A stretch of 64,000 bases of DNA from Lytechinus pictus (Eukaryota; Echinodermata; Echinoidea; Temnopleuroida; Toxopneustidae): contig NW_026974140.1 of the NCBI RefSeq assembly GCF_037042905.1, forward strand, positions 15,922,001 through 15,986,000, in the 5' to 3' direction. The position numbers and the translations under genes were made by a program. Positions 10,495 through 21,894 of this stretch are shown here, piece by piece; position 1 is the first letter of the stretch; each line of letters opens with the position of its first letter. The notes under the pieces were generated by a model, which was not told the DNA's origin, searched no databases, and saw nothing but the letters and a program-made list of their open reading frames with translations.

Positions 10495-13400
10495 TAAATG
10501 CACTTTATTTCAAATAAATGTATTTGTTATTTGAAGATGATGATACATTATTGAATGTTGAAATTGAATTTCATTTCATGTCTGTTTCGAACAAAAAATA
10601 TGGATTTTTATCTTCTTTTTTCTTTTCATGTTGCTTTGCAATTGATTTTTTTACAGAATTACGTTTTCAGTCACCAGCGATTTGAACTTTTTGTTATTAC
10701 GATCATCAATCTGTGTGGGTTCATTTTGCCTTATTTCTCATGTTGTCGATCCCTTCGTCATATACCAAGCTTAAACACTTTGAGACGGGATTAACATCTC
10801 TCATATTCAAACCGACTGTAATGCACATCTTAACGCAAAATTTTGTCTTCTTAACAAAAAATCAAGGCAATGAAAAAGAAAAGTTCCAAGTCCGAACCAT
10901 CACAAGCGAGGACTGGCCTATACAGGCCTATACCTTTTATCAATGTATAAATTCACTTATGGGTTCATTCTGTAAAAGGTATTTTCATAATTTGGTTGTC
11001 ATTCAATAATATTAATACTACGATCAGGAATAATGAGTAAACGAGTATTTTTGTTTGAGCGTATGATCAGTAGGCCTATTGATATTGAACACTTCTGATT
11101 CTTGAGAGTTGTAAACAATAAATGATCAGTGACCCGAACTGACCTATGATAAAAAACAAACTGCTTTATCAAAGTATATCATGCTTAGAACAGGTCACAT
11201 CTACCTCGTATAGGGCTTTTCGCCTTGATATCATTCGTGCATTATATTCACGTTATTGTGGCGATCATAATGCTTTTTGTGAATCTTATAATAGAGAGGG
11301 AAAATCTCGCGAGGCTGTTTGCGATCGACCCGAACAATGCAGTGTTTTGAAAGGCAGACGCCAACTAACGTGTTCCAATGTCGCTTGAAATCTATTTCAC
11401 TCAATAATAGTCTCTGTATAATGCCAGCGATCATCAACTATGATCAACGTTATGTATATTGTACTGACTCTTATTATATTCCCCCTTCATATTCCAGTCT
11501 GATATGTTTCAGAGATGATTTTCATCAACATCCCTGGGTTCCATTATTTTGTTGTGGTTTTCATTTTTGTGTTGCCAAAATTATATGGCCCTATAGAACC
11601 AGAGTATGATTAACATTATAGTATTATTGTATTACAATCATATAGCGTTTAATAATCATGGCTTACGTTTCATTACAAGAAATGAAACAATGAGTGATTA
11701 TACTTTGCACCATTGTGGTCGATCTGACCCCCCTTGTTTTATGAAATGCTGGATTAAGTAATTTGATTTTGAGTCAGAGATCATTTTTTTTATTTACGTA
11801 ACGAGGTCTGAATTTCAGCCTAAGAAACAGCTGCGGCAACTATATTATATCAAATTTAAAAAACATATCAATATTATGCGTGCATGCACACAGGCGATTC
11901 GCTTACATACACTATATCATTCACGGGATCAAGAAAATATTTATATTCAGTGAAGGATTTTTTTATAATGAAAATTTATTTATTCCAACGTTTGCACTAT
12001 AAATTCATTCATCATTATGATAACCCTCGAAATCATATTCATTCTATAATATGCTTTGGTCATATCATAGACCTAGGTCCATGGTCATATGCCTCGCTAT
12101 ATTATTTAGCCCTTTAAGTGTGAAATCCAATCTGGATCTATAATGAGAACCAGATTACCTGATCATTTTGACTGCGTTAATTTCTTACGTGGTCATAGGC
12201 CTAATGCAATTTTCATCAATGATGCATAAAAAATCCAAAGTCTTTCTGTTGCCATGCCATGGCAACAAAAAGACTTGATTTTTTAAATACTGTTTTGCAT
12301 GCATTGCTATATAATGTTTGGAAAAGTATATAAAATAAATAATATTTAATTTTGGCAACAGCAAATTCGTATCCTTGACTCACAAATCCACTGTGCAATG
12401 TAAATAAATGTTTTTTAAGCCCGTATACAGTGATGATCGCAAGTGGCGTATGATGAGAGTTAACAAAAATGACGGGTAAGAAGGTGGCGTATACATGCAG
12501 AGACACTTTCTAAATAGTCGCGATCAAGCAAAAAAAAATCAAATCTAAAAAGATGGAAATCGAATTATGTGACGTATTTTACGTAATAAATTCTAGTTTT
12601 TTCCTTTTCCTCATTAGTTTTGCTTTTTTTCTCGGTATTTTAACATTTAGAGGGGTAAGTGCCCCCACATTGCCATCATCTGCACGCCAGTATGATGTTG
12701 AAATAAATCAAAACATTAAAGTCATAAACACTATTTTTTAAATTTCATTCTTATTTTTTCTATTCATTTATTATTATTTGCGGGGAGGGGTATCTGAAGA
12801 CCACCCTACCCGAAACTTTTGAAGGCTGTCAACAAAATCCACTGTGGCTGTCATCAGAGTAATGCTGAGAGTGATCTAATGTATTTTTTACTACTGAATT
12901 TTCAACATTTCTTACATTGTTGTTGTATATTGATGTGGGCTTATTGATTGTGATGTTTGAAAGTTCTTACATTTAAGCCGTATATGCGCAAGAAGATAGA
13001 GAGAAAAAAGGTCCCTTCATCCGTTCCTCTTTTACCATACAAAAAGTCGTCATGAAAATGATAATTAGGATAAAGAGAAATGAAGCGTATTGGAAGAGTC
13101 TGTCAAGAACTCGGTGAGACACGTGAGAGTCGCGATATAGAATGTCTAAAGGGGGAGACACAAAATGAACAAACATGACGAGATAGAAGCGAAGAAAAAA
13201 AAAGACTGATTGTATGTAGGTTTGGGAGTTACTGAGGAGTGTTAGATTTTAAGGGAGCATCAAAAGGGGAGCATAGCGACGAATGTTGACGTATGCTGAC
13301 GAGTATCATTTGAGACTTCAACAGAGTAGAAGAGAACTGATGTTTGTTCCTGACCACAACAAACCCGATGGCTAATAAGATTGACCTTGTATGACCTTGC

Positions 13401-13680
13401 CCTTGATATCAAAATGAGGTCACGAAGGGTTAATCATATGACCTTTGACATTGCAAAACATCTGCAAAGTCTATCCCATAATTGACACCTCCAGGCACTT
13501 TACCCGTTTATTTTCTGTGCCTATATTTGTCGACATTTCTTTCATCGTACATGATCGCTAGGAAGAGAGAAAGTGTTGACGGTTTGGACCCGGGGTTTGG
13601 GTTAATTTTGGCAACGTTTCAACTCAATTTGAGTCTAAATAGTCATGTGAAAGTCATCTCCGTTTTTTATCTAAAGATCA
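10495..13680. other. Non-coding DNA, no supported gene
   Basis: AT-rich sequence with scattered short open frames that lack recognisable protein features. A fragment of the 'CCCCCA..TCTGCACGCCAG' repeat lies near 12660 and a TGACCTTTGAC repeat fragment near 13380-13450. If 10396-10489 is the leader of the glutamine synthetase gene, this region is intronic. Confidence 0.5.
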
Positions 13681-13686
13681 AGACAA

Positions 13687-13881
13687 TGTTGGAACGACCA
13701 TACTCGACTGGAATAAACTCCCTGCAGACATAGTTAACTCACTATCTTTGGACTCCTTCAAAAATCATTAAACTAAATATCAATTAATACTTCGAGCCAC
13801 TCTTCACATAGCGTGCTCTTCAAGTTAGCGTGATGTGCCAATCCTGGTATTTTGCTGACTGAACGATACAGATACAGATAA
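13687..13881 (+). pseudogene. 3' tail of a non-LTR retrotransposon (RT C-terminus)
   Basis: The frame starting at 13691 reads ..DWNKLPADIVNSLSLDSFKNH before a stop. This is the characteristic end of L2/CR1/Jockey-type reverse-transcriptase ORFs ('WN.LP..iv...sl..FK..L'). A short 3' region follows, ending in a GATACA repeat (gatacagatacagata, 13865-13880), the kind of microsatellite tail these elements carry. It is 5'-truncated, as is usual after incomplete reverse transcription. Confidence 0.65.
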
Positions 13882-14120
13882 GTAAATTCATGCAGTATTC
13901 CTTCCCTTGCCTTACACGAATGAGCCTATAGGAGGCTATGTAAGCCTATGTCGATTTTAATCATTTTTATTGAGATGTTATAAAAGCGATCTGCCTCTTT
14001 TTAGATACAAGCCTAGCTCTTATATGTTTATCACAATCATAAAATTGTTATAAATTATAATAGTTTCATGCAACGTCCATGAAAAAGGAAACCCCCGTTG
14101 CTGAATTCAAACGTTGTTTT

Positions 14121-15060
14121 CAGTGGCGTACCGTAGGTCACGGCATGGGGGGGGGGTGCACAAGCAAACATTTTAGTGGGCGCGCAAAGCACGCTCAATT
14201 GCCAGGTATACTGACCTACTGAGAAATTTTAAAGATTGTGCCAGATATGTATGTCACTGATCAAATAATGCGAGCGCGAAGCGCGAGCTGAAAATTTTTG
14301 ATATTCAGACATAAAGGTGGACATTATAAGCAAATTTGTGTAATCATAATGCGTACCCATCTCACTAAACAAACAATGCGAGCGCGAAGCGCAAGCTGAA
14401 ATCTTTTTTATATATTGACCCCAAACAGGGACATTTTAAGGACTATTTTTTAGGAATCCATTAAGAGTATACATATTTAAACATAGCCATCTCACCATAG
14501 CGCCAAGCGCTTGCTGATTTGGTCAGAATTACATCTAAACATAAGCACTTTTTGTAGTCATTGTAATCATTATTAACATACGCATCTCACTAATCAAATA
14601 TTACGAGCGCGAAGCACGAGCTGAAAATTTAGGACATTCAGACCTAAAGAGGGGCATTTTAAGGCTTGTTTGTAGGAATTCATTTTAAGTAGTCATGAAA
14701 AAGAAGCATATATCACTACATAAAACAATAATAACTCGAAGTGCGAGGGAAATATATTTGGTGTATATTGACTTGAAAGCAGGATTATGTATCTCGTTAA
14801 ACAGACAGTGTGACCACCAGGAGCGATGAACACACAGGTCCTGAGCAAATTATGTTTCATAAAGTTATGAAAAAATATTTCTTATGTAAAATAGCATAAT
14901 CTATATACATATTTTAATGTAAAATAATTTCTTCTTTCCCACTACGTTTCCCTTCCTTTTCCCTCTTTTCCCTTTTTTTTGCCAGCCGATGGGGTGGGCC
15001 CAGTGGCGTACCTAGGATTTTCCACAGGGGGAGCAAAATCGGCCGCCAAAAAAATTGACA

Positions 15061-15099
<39 letters not shown>

Positions 15100-15278
15100 T
15101 CTTCAAGCTCGTCGGGGGGGGGGGGGCATAAAAGGTCTTTCAAGCTCGTCAGGGGGGGCAGTGATATGTATTTTGTATGGGTTGTGGCTCGTCAGGGGGG
15201 GGCAGAGTGCCCCCCCTGCCCCCCCGTAGGTACGCTAGTGGGTGGGCCCCCCCCCCCCCCCCCGTAGTTACGCCACTG
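14121..15278. mobile_element. hAT-like non-autonomous element, 8-bp TSD, with nested insert
   Basis: It begins CAGTGGCGTACCGTAGG and ends ACTACGGGG reversed, i.e. ..GTAGTTACGCCACTG. GTTGTTTT flanks both sides exactly (14113-14120 and 15279-15286), the 8-bp signature of hAT transposition. The body holds four or five monomers with 'GCGAGCGCGAAGCGCGAGCT' at 14270, 14378, 14600 and degenerate copies. The element at 15001-15240 is inserted near the right end. There is no transposase frame. Confidence 0.8.
15001..15240. mobile_element. 240-bp hAT-like MITE nested in a relative
   Basis: The ends CAGTGGCGTACCTA and TAGGTACGCTAGTG are inverted repeats. GGTGGGCC flanks both sides (14993-15000 and 15241-15248), an exact 8-bp duplication. 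The interior has a poly-A run (15066-15097), poly-G, and three copies of 'AAGCTCGTCGGGGGG'-type sequence. Its ends match the host element's ends, so related elements inserted into each other. Confidence 0.82.
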
Positions 15279-15289
15279 GTTGTTTTGTT

Positions 15290-17730
15290 CCCCCTCACTT
15301 TCTCTCTTTCTGATGGAGACTTGGCATTGATTGGGACACTTGGATTAAAAATTGTTTGATCCACCACCTCTATATATCAACACAGGGTTCAAGATGAAGG
15401 GAACTCGGTAGCTGATGATTCAAATTCGAGACCAATATCTGAGATATTAATTAAATCTTCTTTTGAAAGTCAACTCCTTGACAGTAATGCTCCGGTAAAT
15501 CAATTGACACCATAAATTGCTCCGCCAAAATACAGGAATCAACTGAATCGGGGTGAACTTTTAAAACGACCGACATTATATTCGACCCGTAATAACCTAA
15601 TGTTTCCTTTGAGACTCGTTAACAGTATGATACATTTAATTCATGTCTCTTGGGGATAATGAAAACGTCATGTCTTGTGACTCTATCAAGTTCGTATAAA
15701 ATATAAGCCAATATAACCTTTACCCTTTTAAAATGAAAGGCAATGTTATAACACTCTGTATTAGACAGAGAGCTTTTAGAAAAAAGGAGAATTAAGAATC
15801 AGTTGAAAAATATCTTTGAAAAAGGGATCTTTCGGTAATTACTGAATTTACTTGAAAGTTAATGATCATTAATTTTTAATGTCTTACACTCAATTAAATA
15901 AATCTGTTCTTAATGCATCAATCTATACTCAGAGAATATAATTATACTTTGCAATTAATGTAAACGGAACAGACAAGACTTAGTGAATAATCGAACAGGT
16001 AATTTGCTTATTTTCTCATGACTTTTGTTCAGTTGCATTGTTTTGTTTATTAGGGCTGTGACCGCTCGGAAAGTGTAGGAAAAAGACTTTTGTGTTATAG
16101 ACTTTGAAAAAGGAATATAGGAGAATATATACGGTGATCAAAATTCTTACATTATCTGTACAACATTTTAAAATTTTATTTAAATAGAGAAAAGGCCTAT
16201 AGGCAAAATCCGTGTTGTTTCATTATTGGATTGGTTCTCTATTCAGACAACAAACCGACTGCGTGATATCCCTTTCTATGAATTGTCAGGAAGGCATTAA
16301 TAATAACAACAAACAAACAAAAACATACCTCTCTACACTCTACACCCCCTCCTTCCGGTGTAGCGAATGCGAACTGACTCTAAAGGGACAGTGAAACCGG
16401 CACTTGCTGATCAAATTTACCATATGCCTATCCAAATACAGTTTTAAAGCATGTATTCATCTCCAATTCACCTCACATAATCTGTATGAGACTAAAATTT
16501 AAAAAAGAGGTGCCTTGAACTTCGAGAAAAATGGAAGAAATATGTAACAAGAAGTTTTAATTTTATTTTTAACAGAGGACTGGGGGAAGTAATCAAGTGT
16601 AATGGGGCAAACCATCAAATTTAAAATTTTGGAGTTTGGATAAGATTCGCTCTTTCTGAAAAATACAAGCGAGCGAAGTGAGAGAGCAAAAAAAATCTGA
16701 TTTTCTTTTTTGAACAAGTAAAATTGATTAAACATTCATGAAAATTATAACCCTAAAAATGCGAAACAATATCTTAATATATATTTTTTTTTTGGGGGGG
16801 GGGGTCTTCAGAACCACCCCTCCCCCTCCCCTCCCACCACCCCACCTCCCGGATGAGCCGGATTTCCACATTATGCTAGGGGTTCTAATTACTTAGGTAA
16901 TTTTACCCTCTTTTGAATTGGTCAGTATTTCATTTATATCATGGCTTTCAAGATTTACCATGTCACTTGTGTAATGCACGATAATGGAATGGGTCACAAT
17001 AAATTGGGCAGTCCCAGTCACTTCCTTGGAAGCTTCATTAAATTTGAGGTGAAAAGCTGTCTTGGTCGTGCGTTCGGCCATCACGCATGACAAAATTGTA
17101 ATTAAGAGGCTGATGGCGGTTTTTTGACCAATGGTTATAAAAATCTATACAGACTAGAACTGGCGTATTGTAGATGGGGGACTTGGAGCACTTTCTCTCA
17201 AACAAAGTTTCATGACCAAGAAAAAAAGAAAGAAAGAGAAAAAGAAATAAACGATGAAGGGATGAAAGGGTGGATTTTTACTAATCATGATAATTACCTT
17301 ATTTTCATGTCAAATCTATAACTAACAAAATTATGTTTTCATGTTATAGAAGTGATTTTTTTTTTAATTTTAAACTTTATTTTGATTATATTTCTGTTCC
17401 TGTTATGACATGCGACATTATGGATAATCCCACATATTATTGGACTTTTCCTCTGCATCATTTTGAAGCATATTATATTTCTCGGAAGCCTCGACGATGA
17501 TATAGTCAATATAAATACTATATGCATGAGATGATCAAACCGTGTTTAAATAGGCCTATGAATTAATGATATATTATTATTCTGATCCTGCATGAGTCAT
17601 CAATCAACACTTCTTTAATGGGTATATATATAGGGGGCATGTATTGGTAGCCAGATTCGTTGCAAAGGATTGTGAATAAATTCCCAAATTAATCGTTAGA
17701 AATTTATCACAACAACACAAAGTGTAGTAC
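15290..17730. other. Non-coding DNA, no supported gene
   Basis: AT-rich sequence. A poly-T/poly-G then CCCTCCCC stretch at 16785-16855 and an AAGAAAGAAAG stretch near 17220 are fragments of the poly-C/AAGAAA interspersed family. No coding or splice structure was recognised. Confidence 0.5.
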
Positions 17731-17734
17731 TCTA

Positions 17735-17979
17735 CTCTAAAAAATGCTCCATGAAGGTAGTTATGTGTCCAAACCAACATTGGGCATTTCTTTTGGGCAT
17801 TTTTTTATTTATTCAGTGTGATGAAAATTCTGCCCATTCTAAAGTAATTGCTGCTTATTTTTTAACCTTACTGGACAATATGTTTCCCTCATTGGGTAAA
17901 TAAAAATACTGCCCAAAATTGGTTGGACACATAATTACCCTCGTGCTGGTTAAAATTTTACCCAATATTTTTTACAGTG
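17735..17979. mobile_element. 245-bp MITE with TA target and CTCTAAAAAAT ends
   Basis: The left end CTCTAAAAAATG and right end ATTTTTTACAGTG are inverted and flanked by TA (17733-17734 and 17980-17981). Subterminal blocks 'gtagttatgtgtccaaacc' and 'ggttggacacataattac' are also inverted, and TGCCCA/TGGGCA pairs fill the centre. The TA target suggests a Tc1/mariner-type mobiliser. Confidence 0.6.
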
Positions 17980-17999
17980 TACACGTAATGGCACATTAA

Positions 18000-19060
18000 T
18001 GAACTATTGCGCATTCCCCTTACAGGATTAAATGGAATTGTGGTCAACCGTCAATTCACTTTTATTTATTTTGGAAAGATGGTATAGGACAAAGATCTAT
18101 AGACAAAGCAAAAAGATAATTTTAGAGACAAGAAAAAAATATTGTAATTCACATTCAATGAAAACTTCTATTATGTCATGATAAATGTTAACTTTCTTTT
18201 ATTACCAGGAATATTTTACTATATTCTCAAAATGATCCCATATAATCTCATGTTAAATCATTTTTCTTGAATGGAGGGAACAATAATTATATGGATGTGT
18301 GGTTAATGTTTAATTTATTCTCTTTCTTTTGTTGATTTTATTATGTATCTACAAATAATTCAAGATGTTTTTTTTTTGTATATCTTATTACTCTAAAGTC
18401 AGCTGAAAACTATGCATTCTCGTTGTCTTTCTATCACTCCGACCCGATATATACCATTACTTCTAAATGACACTTGCAAGGCTGCTCTGGGATTCATTTA
18501 ATAAGCTTACTTCAAGGATCAATGATCGGTTACCATAGCTACGCTTTTAATTTGAGCCAATGCATATGAGGCAATGTAACTGAACATTAATATACTCCTA
18601 ACATGTCATTCTTAACATTTTTAAAGACGCCGTTCAATTACAAAAACGCGCATTATTGTCTCACTTGACTTTGTATCAAAGATAAGTCCTGTTGCAATCT
18701 CATCTATCATTTTTTGACGCAATGTTACGCAAAGTATAGTTTAATTTCCTTAATGCTACCCCAAAAAATCTGAAAATATTCATCAGCACGTATAAGCTCA
18801 TACTGGTCCTCTTATATTTGATAGCTTTTAATACAAAATGTTTTTTTCCACCTTTTTCGGCGGAACACACCTTTCCCCCGAGTTCTATATATAGGGTAGG
18901 GGTTAATTTCTTGTCAGTTTATGATTTTTTAGATCTGCCATGTATGCAACACAACGACGCGTTGCGACGCCATCTGTCACTTTTAGTATGGAGTAGGCTG
19001 GCACATGCATGTTGTATAAAAAAACGTAATAAATGGTGTGTGTTTTTTGTTGTTGTTCGT
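18000..19060. other. Non-coding DNA, no supported gene
   Basis: AT-rich sequence without recognisable repeats or exons. An open frame at 18818-19201 runs into the SINE and contains no protein motif. Confidence 0.5.
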
Positions 19061-19072
19061 TTGTATGTAGTG

Positions 19073-19359
19073 GGGGCGTCGTGGTCTAGTGGTTACGAAT
19101 CTCGTCTTTCAATTAAAGGGGCGTGGGTTCGAATCTCGGCCACGGCGTGTATTCCTTCAGCAAGAAATTTATCCACATTGTGCTGCACTCAACCCAGGTG
19201 AGGTGAATGGGTACCCGGCAGGATTAATTCTTTGAATGCACCAATCGCCTTTAGCAGCTGGAGTTACAGCCGGGGTAATATATGTATATAGTGCGCTATT
19301 GAATAGGAAACTAGATAAATCGGCGCCTCGTTAATGCTATATTATTATTATTATTATTG
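19073..19359 (+). mobile_element. tRNA-derived SINE
   Basis: The head has an RNA polymerase III A box (TGGTCTAGTGG, 19082-19092) and B box (GGTTCGAATC, 19126-19135) in tRNA-like spacing. A non-tRNA body follows, with 'tgctgcactcaacccaggtg' and 'gaatgggtacccggcagg', ending in an (ATT)n tail at about 19341-19359. The acceptor and anticodon stems do not fold as a working tRNA, so it is not called a tRNA gene. Confidence 0.75.
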
Positions 19360-19862
19360 TATTCGCAATTTATTAAGTACACAATTTGCATACAAAGAAG
19401 TATAGATGCATAAGAATCCACATTAGAGAGGGCAAATAAAGAAAAGTTAATGTCTTTAGAAACGTTATGAAAGCCATCTTGAGTAGATAAAACATTTTTT
19501 TTTTCAAATTCAGACACGCCCACATACACCTAAAGAAACTTTAAGCAATCACCCTCATCCCCTCCCCTCTCTCTCTCTCTCTCTCTCACACACAAACATA
19601 TACGAAACAATGGATGCCCTTAAGAGTTTGTTGGTCAGATCCCTATTGCAGCGTGTACAGTCATGATGGTAAACAAAGCGCGAAAAATGTCCTCTTCAAG
19701 ACTTCAGCACCAAAGCTAAATCACGAGGAGAAAGAGAGGGAGAGGTGAAAAGAGATGCGTGCCTGGCCGGAGGATGTTTATCTCACCTGATTCTCTTCTA
19801 TTCTTCGTCTAACTTCCTGTTACCATCAGCAATGATAGATGAACAGGTGCATCAATCACATC

Positions 19863-21890
19863 CAGGGGCGTCGCTAGGCCTTTTCCAGTAGGGGGTATAG
19901 TGGATGGCCTGATCACCGACAAATATCGGTAGCGATTACCGATGTCCGGCCACCATCAATCTTGGAAGTGTTCTACATTCTCCTCAGACACATTTTCTTT
20001 CGTCATACCCAGGATCAGTTTCAGCTTTTATCGATGGGGGGAGGGGAATATTTTCATAAACATTTTCCCGTCGCGGCCGCCGAAATCTGAATTTTTTTTT
20101 TTTTATAAGGGGTCATTCCTAACTAAATTTTCATTTTTAGAAGCAACATAATGTATATCATGTGGCCTTGATATACATTACAACGCGAGCGCGAAGCGCG
20201 AGCTCAAATTTTTTGATTTTTAAAAATATATTTAGCCCTAAAACATGAACAATGTGAGCAGCTTTTGTAATCATCATTGGGGTATCTAACTAAACGATCC
20301 ATGCGAGCGCAAAGCGTGAGCTGAAAATTTTAATATACTGGCCAGCAAAAATACCTGTTGAAGACTGTTCGCAGTGATCTATCAAAGAACACATTTCTCT
20401 CCAATCCCAAAATGCGAGTGCGTAGTGCTAGGTAAATAATTTAATATTCCGACCTGACCTGAAAACTCGATTGTAACCATGAAGAGGATGGACATATCAA
20501 GCAAACAATCGATGCGAGCGCGAGCTGAAAATTTGATTTCCAGCCAGAAAACTGGACATTTTACGCACCTTTTCCATGAGTAATATGCATATATAGTCAT
20601 TCATGTGAGCGCGAGCTGATACTTTTAATTAACCTTTCTGAAAAAGGACCTGTTTATCAACGGTTTGCAGTGACTCATAAATGTAATACATTTCCCACTA
20701 ATCAAATAGACCGAGCTCAAAGCGCGACCTGAATTTTTTGGAGATATTGGACCTGAAAACTGGACTGGTTAAAAATATTTTTAAATAAAGAACACAGTAA
20801 ACAAGCGCGAAGCGCGAGCTGAAATTTTCTTCAGATTTAGAAGTATAAACGGAGCATTCGAAGTAATGTAACCATGAAGAATGTCGGCATAGAACTAAGC
20901 AACTGTTAAGAGCGTGAACAGTTTTTTTTTAATTTTACAATCTGAAAATGTAACATTTTCTACACTTTTTGCAATCCTCAACATGATGATTATCTAATCA
21001 AGCTTAGATTTGAAATCGGACATTCCATGCAGTTTTTGTAGTCATGAAAAGGAAGGGTGTCCGCTGAATGATGAGAGCGCGAAGCGCGAGCTGACAATTT
21101 TGGATATTTTGACTTAAAAACTAAATATTTTCATATGTTTTTACATTAAAACAAACTCAGTGTCTGCATCTGTAATTGAACAAGCTGTGTATCTCAATAA
21201 ATATTAATGCGAGCGCGAGGCGGGAGCTGATTAAAAAAAAAATATTTTGACTTAAAACGTTTTACATGTTTCTACATTAAAACAAACTCGGTTTCTGCAT
21301 CTGTAATTGCGCGAAGCGCGAGTTGAAAATTTTGGGATATTTTGACTTGAAAACTTAACATTTCACATATTTTTACATTAAAAAAACTCAGTTTCTGCAT
21401 CTGTAATTGAACAAGCTGTGTATCTCAATAAATATTAATGCGAGGCGGGAGCTGATTTAAAAAAAAAATCTTTTGACTTAAAACGTTTTTACATGTTTCT
21501 ACATTAAAACAAACTCGGTTTCTGCATCTGTAATTGCGCGAAGCGCGAGTTGAAAATTTTGGGATATTTTGACTTGAAAACCTAACATTTCACATATTTT
21601 TACATTTAAAATACTCAGTTTCTGCATCTGTAATTGAACAAGCTGTGTATCTCAATAAACATTGATGCGAGCGCGAATCGCGGGCTGAAATTTTGATTTA
21701 CTGATGTACTTTTTTTTTTCCTTCCTTTTTTCTCTTTCTCTTCTTTCCCCCTTTTTTTCCCTCTTTCTCCCTTCTGTTTTTTTCTTTCTCGCTCTCTTTT
21801 TCCTCCACTTTTCACGACGGCAGCGCTGATTTACCGACGATATCCAAATTATGGGGGAGGGGTGTCGCACCCCCTTTAGCGACGGCCCTG
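19863..21890 (+). mobile_element. 2-kb hAT-like element filled with GC-core monomers
   Basis: CAGGGGCGTCGCTAGG at 19863 faces TTTAGCGACGGCCCTG at 21875-21890. The flanks ATCACATC and ATCATATG agree at 6 of 8 bases, an eroded 8-bp duplication at best. About ten monomers bear 'GCGAGCGCGAAGCGCGAGCT' (20184, 20302, 20515, 20805, 21070, 21665 and variants), each followed by 'gaaaattt' and about 100 bp of AT-rich DNA. There is no transposase. Confidence 0.6.
21141..21665 (+). repeat. Higher-order tandem repeat, about 230-bp unit
   Basis: The block 'ctgcatctgtaattgaacaagctgtgtatctcaataaa' recurs near 21164, 21397 and 21624, with the same order of GC-core variants between. Two adjacent monomers have therefore been duplicated as a unit. 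Differences between copies are few, so the expansion is recent relative to the rest of the array. Confidence 0.75.
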
Positions 21891-21894
21891 ATCA

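Noticed and set aside
15055..15267. Open frame with poly-Lys and Gly/Pro runs
   Set aside because: Produced by poly-A and poly-G/C tracts inside a nested MITE.
19082..19135. tRNA-like A and B boxes
   Set aside because: Acceptor and anticodon stems do not pair properly and a SINE body with (ATT)n tail follows, so it is not a functional tRNA gene.
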